A stretch of DNA of 64,000 bases from Rhinopithecus roxellana (Eukaryota > Chordata > Mammalia > Primates > Cercopithecidae): contig NC_044559.1 in NCBI RefSeq assembly GCF_007565055.1, positions 37,683,546-37,747,545 of the forward strand, written 5' to 3'. Below the pieces are notes generated by a model that had not been told where the DNA came from, did not search any database, and was given only the letters and a program-made list of their open reading frames with translations. Each line of letters opens with the position of its first letter. Within the stretch, counting starts at the first letter, position 1. The position numbers and the translations under genes are program-made. This document shows, one piece after another, positions 22,500 to 38,084 of the stretch.

Positions 22500-24210
22500 T
22501 TTGTTTACTTCTTACAAAAGAACTTGAAGAAAATATGATAAAACATTCACCTTTGCTAATTACAGTGGTTATAGTGGTGTTTGGCAATGTTATTTTGTGT
22601 TATTTTAATTTTTTATACACATTTTAGAGGAAAGAGAAAAAAAGAGAAAGATTTTGACTGACTGGTTCTAGGGAAGCTGAAAATTCAGAATACATAAAGA
22701 AAAGGACCAGCCGAGAGGGTTGCCCACGAGCCTAGATGGATGAGGTCTACAGTATTTTGGGATTCAGGACCTGTGGCTGGTGAAAGGTGATTTAGTGGGT
22801 TTCTATGGCTGAGCCTTTCCAAGATGGGCCCACATCTGTATTTGGATTTACATCCTGATTTAGCTGCCACTGTTCCCCAGATACATAGCAAGAGCCTCCC
22901 TCCTCTTTCTCTTGAGGACCTATGTCTGTCACATCAAAACTCTCCATTCTCAGTTTCTGACAGTCTTGCCACTTGTCCCTAGTGTCATACTATCATCCCT
23001 ATACCAAATGGCACTACTGATAAGGACCAAAGCCAGGACCCGGGCAGCATCCTGCGGGAGCCAGCCAAGACTACAGTTGTGTAGACGTCTTTATTTCATA
23101 GTATTAACCTGCCTAGGAACAAACCACATAATTCCACGGAGATCTTAACTGAATCAAGATGTTAACAGTAACAAAGGTGCAATAAAAAGCCCTTCATTGA
23201 GAATCAGGCATCTTCCTCCTGTCTTCCCAGCCTCCATCGGGAGAAAAAAAATGAATACTTTACAAAGCTATTTCATAAAATGTCATGTTAAATGAACAAC
23301 AAATTACTTTTTCTTTTACTAGCTTTTAATGCTAATAGTGCCATTTATTCCTGACCTTCAGAAATATGAGATATTTTAAATGACAACATAAAAAGGGTTC
23401 TTATTTGAAAACTCAGGCTACTTTAGACTGCATATTATTACTTATAAGTATAGCATGTGCCGGCATCATTCATTTCAGCATCCCATTGATATCTAACTGG
23501 TATATATTTCAGTTGACATTTATTGTTCTCCTGCATACGTGTCAAATTCCTTAATGCTGACTCTGACAAAGGCAGAGCACTTGGTATATATAAATTACAT
23601 TTGCTACCATATAATCAGTGTTATCTATTAGAATGCTATTTGTGACAAATCATATTCAAAATAAAAATTGAATTGATTTTTCTGTTATTTTATTATTGTG
23701 CCACTCACAGCAAGCCTTTGATTGAATTTTAAACACTTTAATGCTCTATTTTTGTTTGAGGCAGATCAGAAATGGGGTTTGTACTATTCACAAAGCTAAA
23801 ACAATTTGTAACACAACGAAAATCAAATTTCAAAAAGCATTTTTATTTTCAAGCCAAGGGAATAAATTTGGTAAAGCTCTAGTTACGGGGCCCACAACTT
23901 AACGACGAAAGCTACACACGCACGTTTAATTTCTATGCATCCATTTTCATCTAAATTAGATTTTAACTTTAATGCAGGGTATGAAAAGCCTCTACAATTC
24001 CTTTGTTTCTACCTTTTCTTTCAAGCAATTGCAGGCTTTCTCCCGATGAATACAAGCTACACATCATTCTTTGTCCCCCTCCCTCTTGCCAGTTGGTCTG
24101 GGCTACCTTCTCTGTGTTCTGGATACAGAGGATCTCTGTTTCTGAGCTGCTCTGAGGAGGTGTCTCTCAAGGAGTGCCTGCTTCACCCATGTTGCTTACA
24201 AAATAAATCA
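22500..24210. other. Intergenic, repeat-poor, AT-rich; no gene recognised
   Basis: Between the large L1 and the next Alu. The part from about 23240 to 23960 is AT-rich, has many TAAT/ATTA and no interspersed repeat that I recognise. No frame with a known domain and no convincing splice pairs. Possibly a non-coding regulatory stretch (see findings). Confidence 0.45.
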
Positions 24211-24213
24211 CAC

Positions 24214-24522
24214 AGCTGGGTGCGGTGGTTCACGCCTATAATCCCAGCACTTTGGGAGGCCAAGGCAGGTGGATCACCTGAGGTCGGGAGTTCGAGACCA
24301 GCCTGGCTAACATGGTGAAACCCCATCTCTGCTAAAAATTAAAAAAATTAGCTGGGTGTGGTGGCAGGCACCTGTAATCCCAGCTATTCGGGAGGCCGAG
24401 GCAGGAGAATCACTTGCACCTGGGAGGCGGAAGTTGCAGTGAGACGAGATTGCGCCATTGTACTCCAGCCTAGGCAACAAGACTGAAACTCTGTCTCTAA
24501 ATAAATAAATAAATAAATAAAT
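24214..24522 (+). mobile_element. Alu with an (AAAT)n tail
   Basis: Reads 'agctgggtgcggtggttcac' to 'ctgaaactctgtctcta', then repeated aaat units. Flanked by aaataaatcaca on both sides (near 24201 and 24512). Confidence 0.92.
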
Positions 24523-24579
24523 CACATACAACTAGATACTGGCTAGCATCATCCTCTTGGGTTAATTTTTAGTTTAAAG

Positions 24580-24936
24580 CAGGGGTCCGTGAATTAAAGC
24601 CCATGGCCACCTGTTTTAGTATGACTCAAATGTGGTTTTTTACATTTTTAAATGTTCTTTAAAAATTCAAGAGATAAGTAATATTTCAGGATACAAGAAA
24701 ACTATATGAAACTAAAACTTTAGTGCCCCTAAATTTTTGTTGTAACACAACCACCTATTCATTTATCTATATAAGTATGTCATAGGTATATATATGAGAT
24801 ACGTTTGTGTGTGTGTGTGTGTAGCTACTTTCCTGCAAAAATGGTAGAATTGACTAGTAGTGACAGAGACCATATGGCCCATGAAGCCTAAAATATTTGC
24901 TATCTGGCCCTCTATAGAAAAAGTTTTCAAACTCTG
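24580..24936 (-). mobile_element. hAT (Charlie-type) non-autonomous DNA transposon remnant
   Basis: Left end caggggtccgtgaa and right end (reverse complement cagagtttgaaaac) form degenerate inverted repeats. Internal text 'gagaccatatggcccatgaa', 'gctatctggccctctataga' is the usual antisense reading of this family. The 8 bases outside each end match at 5 of 8 positions, consistent with an aged hAT duplication. Contains a short (GT)n at 24808-24822. Confidence 0.7.
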
Positions 24937-25984
24937 GCTTAGAAGAGAGGGTCTTAGTGATTTACGTCCTATTAAAAGGGTTGGCACCTTCAGGACAGGA
25001 GGCTGAGGTGGCCCCCAAATTGCTGCATTCATGACAATGAGACTAATAGAAAAGTTTCTTGAACACACTGGTTAAAAGGTCCTCAAAGTGTTCATAAGTA
25101 GATAAAATGGAGGGGCAGGGAACAACCAAGGAAAACCAAACAACCCCAACCTTCACAAAGCTGTAGGTGTGAGATAAATATGCACGAATTGTCAGAATCG
25201 CCCTTAGGCAAAAAGGTTGAAAAATATTTTATGGTCACAGCAATTGGGTTGAGTTTAAGCACATGGAAGTGGTTTCAGACAAACTGGTACTGGGCAAGGG
25301 GTTACAGCAGATAGACTCCAGACCGTAGAGTCAGGGTCTAGGACTGTGGAGGGTAGAGGTTCCTGCAGTCAGACAGAAAGACTGGGAAGAGCGGCCCGTG
25401 TGTCCTTCAGGATAGCACCCATCAGAAATGAGGTGTAAAGGACATTGGACTGGGTGCCCAGCTCCCCTAGACCATGGAGTGCCTGGTGCCCCTTCCTCAT
25501 GGTGCCACAGACTGGTCAGGAGAAGTGAGGGCAGGCTCCCTCTTCGTCTTTGGAGAATCCCGACAAATCTGGTTTGAATCTAAATATGGATGGAAGCTGG
25601 TGTACCCCCACATTCTTCTCCCCCACCTCCACATGCTCCATCAACTGAAAATAAGAGGCTACCAAGGAGAGGGCAGATGGATGGGGTCTGTCTGCCTGGG
25701 CAACCTTGCCTAATGATAGCTCACGCTCATGGGTTTTTCACTCTAGACCTGGAACCAAGGGAAACTTTGGATTGTTTGGGGATAGCTAATATGCTTAAGG
25801 AACCAGAGGCCATCTGGGAAAGAAGTCAAGACGCTGGCTCTTGAAATTCTGGGGGTGAGACAGGGGTCGGATGAGCAAGGCCTAAGAGCAGGGCAGGGAG
25901 AGCAAGGGTCTTCATCCCTAGTGAACCTTTCAGCCTTCGCCTTTGTGGCTATTGCTGTCTTCTAGTACTTTTCATTGTGGTCAA

Positions 25985-26175
25985 CAGGAGATGGAAGGCC
26001 TGCAAGTTTTATGCCTGCAAAATGCCATGCTAAGCCCTTTGTGTGAGTTATTTCATTAAATCTTCCAAAATGGCCTCATGAGGAAGGTATTATCGTCATT
26101 TTATAACTGCAAAGACTGAAGCTTGGAGCAGTTAAGTTTCTTGCACTGGATTACTAGGCAGTTACGAAGCACAGA
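25985..26175 (+). repeat. MIR/L2-like fossil
   Basis: 'gagttatttcattaaatctt', 'gaggaaggtattatcgtcat' and 'gacttggagcagttaag'-like order typical of MIR/L2 3' parts. Confidence 0.5.
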
Positions 26176-26397
26176 CTGGTATGAGGACCCCCAAAGCCCA
26201 GCTTTCAGCATCGTTAACCCCAGTATACTGACTCCGGCACATTTATTATACTTTTGTGTTCCTTGCTTATCCTTTCATCTCTTTTCTAAGTTGATTCGAT
26301 GTTGAAACCATGAGCCATTTAGTAGTAGTTCATGTTACTGTGACAATGGCCACTGAAGAGATCCACAGGACGTCGCAGTCCAGGCATGAAAGTTAAG

Positions 26398-26535
26398 TGT
26401 GAGACCCTGGCCTCAGACTGCCTGAGTTCTATTCCTGGCTCTGCCACTTATTGTCTGTGTGACTCTGAGCAAATTGCTTAATCCCTTTGTGCCTCAGTAT
26501 CCCCACCTATGAAATGAAAGTGATTTATCCTGATT
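26398..26535 (+). repeat. MIR fossil SINE
   Basis: Clear MIR core: 'ttctattcctggctctgcca', 'gtgtgactctgagcaaattg', 'cttaatccctttgtgcctca'. Confidence 0.75.
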
Positions 26536-26829
26536 CAATAAGCTATTCCAGACAAAGAGCTTGAGCAGCAGCAAGCACTCTCCTCACTGGCTGTTGCTAT
26601 TGCTGTTTTCCTTGTTAGCTAATCACACCTGTGCCGCTTGCCTCACAGGGCAGAATCCCAGGAAGAAAGCTGCCGTGGTGCAGAGGGCACCCCTTCAGGA
26701 GCCAGGAGCTCTGAACCCTGTTCTGCCAATAACTCACTATGTGGGCTCCAAGACATTACCCCTAATACTCTCAGTGCGTGTCATCTACAGCAATTTTTCC
26801 AGGTCCTTTTACCCAAATGGTAAATGTAA

Positions 26830-27000
26830 TTGATATAACAATATTTACTGAGCATGTGTGGGCCAGACTGACCACCTGCCTAATCTCTTACTCTTTATGC
26901 CCACACTACTGGGTAGACTCTTTTGTTATCTTCATTTTAGAAACTAGGTATATGATGCTAAAGAGGTTAGGGAAGGTGTTCAGAGTCACAAAGCCAGAAA
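26830..27000 (+). repeat. MIR/L2-like fossil
   Basis: 'atttactgagcatgtgtggg', 'ttatcttcattttagaaact', 'cagagtcacaaagccag' follow the MIR/L2 order. Ends in a short A run. Confidence 0.5.
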
Positions 27001-27215
27001 AAAAAAAAAAAACCAGAGCTGAGTTGGGATATGAACTCAGAGAGTCTGACTCCTGTCCACACACTTCACAGTTGTGCTTGAGTAAAGTTGTGTTAAAGCT
27101 GTGATTAAGGTCCCACTTATAGCCAGCTGGCCACGACTCTGCAGGATGGGGAGTGGGGATGGAGAACCATGGCATCCCCTCTCCACACTGGTCATGAAGA
27201 GAGCTGTCAATTCTT

Positions 27216-27512
27216 GGCCGGGCGAGGTGGCTCACGCCTGTAATCCCAGCACTTTGGGAGGCCGAGGTGGGCGGATCACGAGGTCAGGAGATCGAGACCA
27301 TCCTGGCTAACATGGTGAAACCCCCGTCTCTACTAAAAATACAAAAAATTAGCTGGGCATGGTGGCGGGAGCCTGTAGTCCCAGCCACTTGGGAGGCTGA
27401 GGCAGGAGAATGGCGTGAACCTGGGAGGCGGAGGTTGCAGTGAGCCGAAATTGTGCCACTGTACTCCAGCCTGGGGGACAGAGCGAGACTCCGTCTCAAA
27501 AAAAAAAAAAAA
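27216..27512 (+). mobile_element. AluY/AluS-type Alu
   Basis: 'ggccgggcgaggtggctcac' to an A tail at 27498-27512. Near-perfect target duplication agctgtcaattctt (27202-27215; second copy after the tail has one change). Confidence 0.93.
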
Positions 27513-28440
27513 GAACTGTCAATTCTTGCACAGAAAAAGGAAGAGAGGAAGAAGTGACCCCAAAGGAGCACTTGATTGCCATGGAGGTCAAACTATCCCA
27601 ACAAAAGGCCCAAGTCGGCCCCAGGAATGTTCTGATCAGGTAATGGAAATTGTTTTTAGTGGCAAGAATGAGCTCATTACAGATGCAGCTTGTGCTAATA
27701 ATGATAATTTACTGAGCAGTAAAATCACCTCTCTACCTCCCCCGCCAACAGACGACACTCTAGAAATTATAGGCTAGGGAGAAACAGAAAGGATAAAGAT
27801 TAAGGAAAAGATTTGCAATGCGGAACTGCTTAAACAAAGGGAGTTACAGATTTGCACATTGAACTCGGTGATCTTAATCACGAAGTTGTAGAATAATTAG
27901 ATACTGTTAAAGAATTGCTTAAATTGCCTTTATTCAATTTTGTTACCTCTATCACTGGGTTGTTTTTTCTGGTTTTGTTTCAGTTTTACAGCTCAAGTCA
28001 TTTTTTAAAAGTTGGTGCAAAATGAATTAGTCAGTGACTTAAATATGGATGCACCATAAGATCCCATGGATGGAAGTAAGATATGGGCAGTTGCAAGGGG
28101 TCATTTCAGTCCTCACACCCCGTTAATTTCATGGGCAAAGACCCTCAATAATCTTGAGGCCCTAGGAGCTATCTGCAAACTGGGAGAGGGGGTCGGGCAC
28201 ACATCCATTCCTGTCTCTCATTCCTGAGAGGCCAGCACAGATGCAGCAGGCTGGGCCACCCCCTAGTCCTGGCAGTGGGGAGATCTAGCTCCACTTTTCC
28301 TTTACAAGATTGTGGGTTTTAACTCTTCCAGGGTTTTCAGAACACTGAGAAAAAATCCCGACAGTTCACTGAGTTTTGCCTCCGCCCTTGGAAGGGAATG
28401 CCAGCTACCCTCTATTGAGATGTGGCTTTTTTTCCTTTGA
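27513..28440. other. Intergenic, no gene recognised
   Basis: Unique-looking sequence between two Alus. Short frames only, no splice structure or known domain. Confidence 0.45.
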
Positions 28441-28444
28441 ACGC

Positions 28445-28755
28445 TTTTTTTTTTTTTTTTTTTTTTTTTTTTGAGACGGAGTCTCACTCTTTTGCTCATG
28501 GCTGGAGTGCAGTGGTGTGATCTTGGCTTACTGTAATCTCTGCCTACACGGTTCAAGAGATCCTCCCACCTCAGCCTCCTGAGTAGCTGGGATTACAGGC
28601 ATGCGCCACAATGCCTGGCTAATTTTTGTATTTTTAGTAGAGATGGGGTTTCACCATGTTGGCCAGGCTGGTCTCAAACTCCTGACCTCAGGTGATCCAC
28701 CCGCCTCAGCCGCCCAAAGTGCTGGGATTACAGGCGTGAACCACTGCACCTGACC
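28445..28755 (-). mobile_element. Alu, antisense
   Basis: 28-T tail, 'gagacggagtctcactcttt' to 'gccactgcacctgacc' pattern at 28755. Confidence 0.92.
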
Positions 28756-29204
28756 TTTCTTTAAACATTTAATCTCTAAAATATTAAAATATCTTTTAAT
28801 TCAAATAGGGATATTTTTAATGACTTTTTTCTTGCTTATAAAAACAATACCTATTGTCTATGGAAAATTGAAAAAAGCATAAATAAATAAAAGTAACCAA
28901 TAGGACCATCATCCAAATGACCACTGCTAGCATTATAGGTTAGTAACCCCCCCACCCTTTTTTAAAAACAAAAAGCAGGATTATAGTGTGTATGAGTTTG
29001 TGTGTCTGAGTAACATGCACAGGTCTGGTGTTATTGTACAGTTTTATGACCTGCCTAAGGGATCCTACGTAATTTTATACAACACCATTTTTCCATCATA
29101 TCATTTAAAAATAATGAAATGTACCATAATCCTGAACCCTGTGGGGAAGGTGCCGTTATCTGGTTTTGTGTGAAAATCTCCCTTTACACACATTCCTGGT
29201 TGTT

Positions 29205-29360
29205 TTTCTAGACAAAGGTTCTTAACCATGCCTGTGGTGGGGACCCACGGCAGTCTAACGAAACCCGTGGGCCTCTTGTCAGAACAATATTTCCAAATGT
29301 TTAAAGCAAAATACATAAGATTACAAGGGAAACAATATTGAAATATTATCAAAATATTAA
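29205..29360 (+). repeat. Possible ancient DNA-transposon fragment
   Basis: 'aaggttcttaaccatgcctg', 'gtgggcctcttgtcagaaca', 'atacataagattacaaggga' resembles a common old mammalian interspersed repeat whose family I cannot name with certainty. Confidence 0.35.
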
Positions 29361-29919
29361 AAAGAACAAATTTATAAAACAGCCATTTGTTTCTTTATTC
29401 TTATATTGAATAACAGTATGTGAGAGAGTAGATATAGCCACTATATTTAACCACCATGATTATAAAGAGATGAGCTTTAACATCATTCAAGCTGTTTGCA
29501 GCCAGAGCCACGTGATACATAAAACATCCGTGACTGCTCTCAGGCTAAGGTGACAGGTCCTGCAGTGGTTTGTGGCTTACATTCATCAAGGAAGGAAATA
29601 CTAAATTTCGCCTGGAGGTTAGTGAAAACAATGATGTAACTTTTTTTCTCATCAAAGTTCTCTGACCTTCTGACTTCTACCCATGGAATCATGGGAGCCC
29701 AGGATGTCCAGGTGAAAATTCTTGCCTTGGAAAAAACCTCCCAGACCCAGACCCAGCTTGCTGCCTCGTGTGGCTCTGCATGTTTCTGAGCAGATGACAA
29801 GCGGATGACAACGGTCTCATTGTCCCAGGAGCTGTTTTTTTTATTTCTTCTGCATGCGGATGGTTGCTGAGGGAGGTCAGGGTGCCTGCTAGTGGCAAGA
29901 GCATGTTATCCAGTGTTAC

Positions 29920-30330
29920 AGCTTGAACCATGTCCCTCAAAAAAAAAAAACCGTGTGAAAGTCCTCGTCCCGGTACTTTATGTGACTTATTTGGAACTAG
30001 AGTCATTGCAGGTGCAATGAGTTACAATGAGGTCACAGTGGAGTAGGGCATGCTCCCGATCCAGTGCAACTGATGTCCTTGTGAGAAGATGGCCATGTAA
30101 GAAGAAGGCAGAGAGGCACCCAGGAAGCCTGGAGTTAGTAGCAAGAAATGCCAACATGGCTGCAAAACACAAGCTAAGAATAGGTGAGGAAGGATTCCCC
30201 CATGGGTTTCAGAGGGAGCAGGGCCCTGCTAACACCCATTTTGGACTTCCCGCCCCCAGAACTGTGAGACAATAAATTTCTGTTGTCTTAAAGCCACTCA
30301 GTTTGTGGGACTTTGTGGAGGCAGCCCTAT
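29920..30330 (+). mobile_element. MLT1-like LTR (ERVL-MaLR)
   Basis: 'tgttacagcttgaaccatgt', 'aactgatgtccttgtgagaa', 'agaactgtgagacaataaat' and 'taaagccactcagtttgtgg' follow the MLT1 LTR from start to end, including the internal AATAAA. Confidence 0.7.
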
Positions 30331-30695
30331 CACACCAATATAGCTGGTATCTGCCAACTGGATATCCCCTTCTGGGGACCGGGATTCTGGAAAACCAGGG
30401 CTGGGGTGGGCGTGGTGTCTGTGTCACTGTCAGTAACATGCCAGGACCCAGAGACTGTTTGGTCTTCAGTGAAGATCCTGGCCTGGCTGCAGTGTTACCT
30501 CGGGGGTTAGGAACCCTAGCTCATGGTCAACATAACCTGGAGAAAACCCGCACAAGAAACTTCAGCATGCAGAAAGCAGCCTCTTTATTCCCACATGACA
30601 AAAAAAAAAAAAAAAAAAGGTCTTTATCATTAATGACATGCGACTGTCAACCACTCAGGATGCAGGCGGCAGTTAAAAAATTCTTATTAAATTTC

Positions 30696-30701
30696 TTTAT
30701 T
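30696..30701 (-). terminator. SPMIP5: SPMIP5 polyadenylation signal AATAAA
   Basis: TTTATT on the + strand (AATAAA on -), 87 bases beyond the stop codon. Predicts a short 3' UTR ending near 30680. Confidence 0.7.
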
Positions 30702-30787
30702 GCTCATTGGGCATGATTCCAACACGAGAACGGCAGGTTTCGGAAGCCCCACTTAAAGTTCACCTTTCCCTGGGAGACGCTGCGCTT

Positions 30788-35173
<4,386 letters not shown>

Positions 35174-35767
35174 GATTTCGCTCTCTGTTAGTGGAGGGAA
35201 GAGGGAATGAAATGATCTCATCAAAAGTCACTACCTTAAGGAATTACTGTTGAGTGTGCACAAGCTCTTGGAAGTGGAAGAATGACTGCCAGGGGTTGGG
35301 CCTGAGAGGCAGCACTACCATCTTACCCAAAGCCAGTGACATAGCTGGCTTCAGTCATAAACCAATGACCTATTACCAAGGGCCCATCACCTTTTCTGTT
35401 AACTTGGATAACAGTCTGTAGATCACACCTACCAGCGTCTCCTCTCCCTGGAAGCACCCTCCCCTCCATCCAACCTCCAGCCATCCAATAATTGTGAACT
35501 AGACTCATACTATGGCTGTGATACATGATAGAGGCTGGGAATGCAACGCTGAGCAAGCCCAGAAGCCCCTGTGTGAGGTTCATGAACCTCAGGGGAGGAG
35601 AGAGATGAGGCCTGCACACCCCAGGACTCCCTTCTTGATCCAGGTGAAATCAGGTTGCAGTGGTGATGTTTGCCAGCCCCCACCATCACTCCTGGAACAT
35701 CTGACAATGTCCAGAGGCATAGTTGGCTGTCAGAAGTGGGGGATGGGATGCTACTGAACATCCTCCG

Positions 35768-35768
<1 letters not shown>

Positions 35769-35819
<51 letters not shown>

Positions 35820-35829
35820 ACGCACGCAC
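35769..35829 (+). repeat. (CA)n followed by (CGCA)n microsatellite
   Basis: About 18 CA units then cgcacacgcacgcacgcacg. Alternating purine-pyrimidine throughout. Confidence 0.93.
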
Positions 35830-36464
35830 AACAAGGGAGAAGAAGTTCTGGCTTGAAGGAATCAGGAAGTCCCAAAAGGCAGACATGGAGTCCAAGGAGG
35901 GTAAGCAGAGGCCACCCTCTGCTTCAGCGGGCTCCACTGAAACATCAGTTTATGTGAATGCTGTTTCTGCAATAAGACACCTTTCCTCTTTGGGCATCGC
36001 TGGTCATTCCCCCCAAGTGGGCTGAGGCCTTGCCAAGTCCTGCCTGCTGAGCCAGTTCATCTCTTTAAAGCAATGCCCTTGAGGCTGGAAGAAGAGGATT
36101 CAGGGTAGAGGGGAGGGCCACAGTCATGGCTTAGTCAGCAATGATGGGGATTGTTAAGACAGTTCAGCCCCTGCCAGGCTGACAGCAGTGAGGACTGTGC
36201 CATGTCTAGGCCAGTCTAACCCCTGGCATCACGTACCTGGCTCCTGGGAGGAAGCACTGAGCCTGGAGTCAGACAGACCTGGCTGTGAGACCATGTCCCA
36301 CCCATACTGACCAGCTGCTTACTTTTCTGAAAGCTTTCCACGCTTGTTTAGTCCTCTCAACAGCTCCGTGATACAAATGCTATATTATACCCATTTCCCG
36401 ATTTAAAAAGGCAACAGACAGGGAACACGGGCTATGCCCATGCAGTTGCAGCAGAACCGCATTC

Positions 36465-36600
36465 TCCTTTAATCCCCACAGCTTCCCTAAGAATGAGTTC
36501 CTGTTGGAACCTCCATTTTATAAATGAGAAAAATAAGGCACAGAGAGGTGAGGTAACTGTTTCAGGGCTCCAGAGTGAAAGGGGGTGTGAACAGATGACC
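36465..36600 (+). repeat. MIR/L2-like fossil
   Basis: 'cctttaatccccacagcttc', 'ctccattttataaatgagaa', 'aggcacagagaggtgaggta' match the common MIR/L2 pattern. Confidence 0.55.
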
Positions 36601-36759
36601 TCTAAACTCTCAGGGACAGGATATGTTGCCCAAAAGCATCAGCTGGGGTAAAAGCCTGCCCGGAGGTGGGCAGGGAGGAGGGTGGGGAGAGAGGCGATGT
36701 CCTGAGAAAGGGGGCTAGGAGGGAGTAGAAAGTACCAGCAGGACCCCTCCTACCACCCT

Positions 36760-37260
36760 CTTCCAATCCCACCCCAGCGCTCACCTGGGCGGGGCTGGCT
36801 GTATCCGGTGCCCACCTGGCCTCTGCCTGGCCGCCCAGGATCCCTGCCTTCCACCAGGCCTTTGTGCGCTCACCCCGTGGAGCACAAAGGCCCCACCGCT
36901 GCCAGCCTGCCCCTCCCCCACTCTTCCCGGGGTCCCACCTGGAAGGTGGGTGAACGGAGTGAATCTGGGGCGCTTCCCCCAGCGCCCGGCACAGCCCGCC
37001 CCGCCGGTGTAAAGTCGGGCATCTGCGCAGCAAACATCTGGCCTCGGAGCTGTCCTCCGCGCCTTGGCTGCCCCAGCCAGGGACAGGGTATGCAGAGGGC
37101 TCTAGGTCAAAGCGGGCGTTTTTGCGGGTGGAGACACCGCGGCGGCTGGGCCTGCTGGTCTGGCTAGGGAAGCGGGTGGGCGGGAACAGGGGGCGGGGCC
37201 GGCAGTGGGCGGGAGGAGGAGAGGCCTGGGGGCCCCGGCGCCTCCAATACAGAAGCTTCC
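36760..37260. promoter_or_regulatory. CpG island, likely promoter of SPMIP5 and possibly divergent
   Basis: The only stretch of the window that is both GC-rich and CpG-dense outside coding exons, with GC boxes (gggcggggctgg at 36786, gggggcggggccgg near 37187, gtgggcgggagg near 37205). On the - strand a clean donor (cag/gtgagc) at 36785/36784 could end a non-coding first exon that splices to the acceptor just upstream of the SPMIP5 ATG. On the + strand a donor aag/gtgagt lies at 37362/37363. No TATA box is obvious. The assignment is inferred from position and composition. Confidence 0.55.
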
Positions 37261-37299
37261 TGGGCCTAGCAGCCCCTCCCTCACTCTCTTGTTAGGAGA

Positions 37300-38080
37300 G
37301 GCAGATTTTCAGGTGGCCGGGACAGGTGAAGGCAGAGAAGAGTGGCTGTGCACCTGGGGAAGGTGAGTCATCCTTCTTTCTAATCACCCTTGGTGGGGCA
37401 CCCAGACTTCCTCTCATTGGATTGAAACCTACCAAGATGTCCGCCCTATGAACCAGATTTTGTGGGGGCGGGCACGCGCTGGCTGCTTCCTTTACAGAAA
37501 ACGACGCTGAAGCTGCGCTACTTCCAGGACACGCTTGTTTGCTGCACCTCCAGGCCTTCCCTATCTCTACTTGTCTAAAAATTGAATTGCAAATGAAGGC
37601 TGGTGGAGCCTACCACCATTTATACCTCTCTTTTATCACCCCATTTAGAAATGCCTCGGGCCATCAGGAAGCTTTCAGAGCCAACTCTGGAGGGTGACTC
37701 AGGTGTAGGCTCTGGACACAGCCAGTTTCACGTGAAGGCTGGGATGCCCAGGGGCAAGAGCCCGGCCAGGCCTTCTGCATGTTTTAGTGACTTTCACTGG
37801 GGTGCAGTGGCATTGGCAGTGGTCACTCTGCTTACCTGCCCTCCTTCTGGCTAGATCACTTTCTTCTAGAGAAAACGGGCTCTGTGCATATCGATGGGGC
37901 CTTGGTTCCCAGCAAACAGAGGACCTAGTCTTGTTAAAGTAACTTAATAAAACGTATAGCACCTGGAAAAAACTGAAACTCTCCCTCCACCACCTGAGAT
38001 GGGGTAGAGAGGGCGGTCAGTACTGATGTGTCCATCATGCAGTTTACAAACCCAGGATGGGCGAAAAACAATCTGGGCCA
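37300..38080. other. Short intergenic gap between the CpG island and the HSPA12A 3' end
   Basis: Unique-looking, no repeat or coding pattern recognised. A + strand AATAAA sits near 37945, but no transcript can be built from sequence alone. Confidence 0.4.
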
Positions 38081-38084
38081 CATG

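Larger units (their letters stand above)
13950..22500 (-). mobile_element. Near full-length antisense L1, interrupted by a PSMC1 retrocopy and three Alus
   Basis: Starts on the + strand with L1 3' UTR reverse complement ('gtaagcatagtacccaac', 'tggccccaggtgcattgcat'-like text), runs through ORF2 (13970-20850), ORF1 (near 20890-21575; - strand frame with KENNKMIQELKDDIAILRKN, typical L1 ORF1 coiled coil) and a 5' UTR-like GC-richer part to about 22500. Removing the inserted retrocopy (about 1.6 kb) and Alus (about 0.95 kb) leaves about 6 kb, the length of a full L1. Both ORFs are broken by stops and indels, so it is inactive. It serves as host for 17249-18847, 19388-19690, 20101-20428 and 20509-20832. 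Confidence 0.88.
25000..27200. other. Intergenic with scattered MIR/L2 fossils; no gene recognised
   Basis: 25000-25950 and 26560-26830 are unique-looking, with short frames only. None shows a domain, signal sequence or paired splice sites. MIR-like pieces are listed separately. Confidence 0.45.

Noticed and set aside
22098..22538. 146-codon + strand frame
   Set aside because: Lies in the 5' UTR-like part of the antisense L1; no homology recognised and no promoter or splice context.
37603..37854. Possible small + strand gene beside the CpG island
   Set aside because: The frame has no domain or conserved feature that I can see. Kept only as a possible divergent transcript in the findings.
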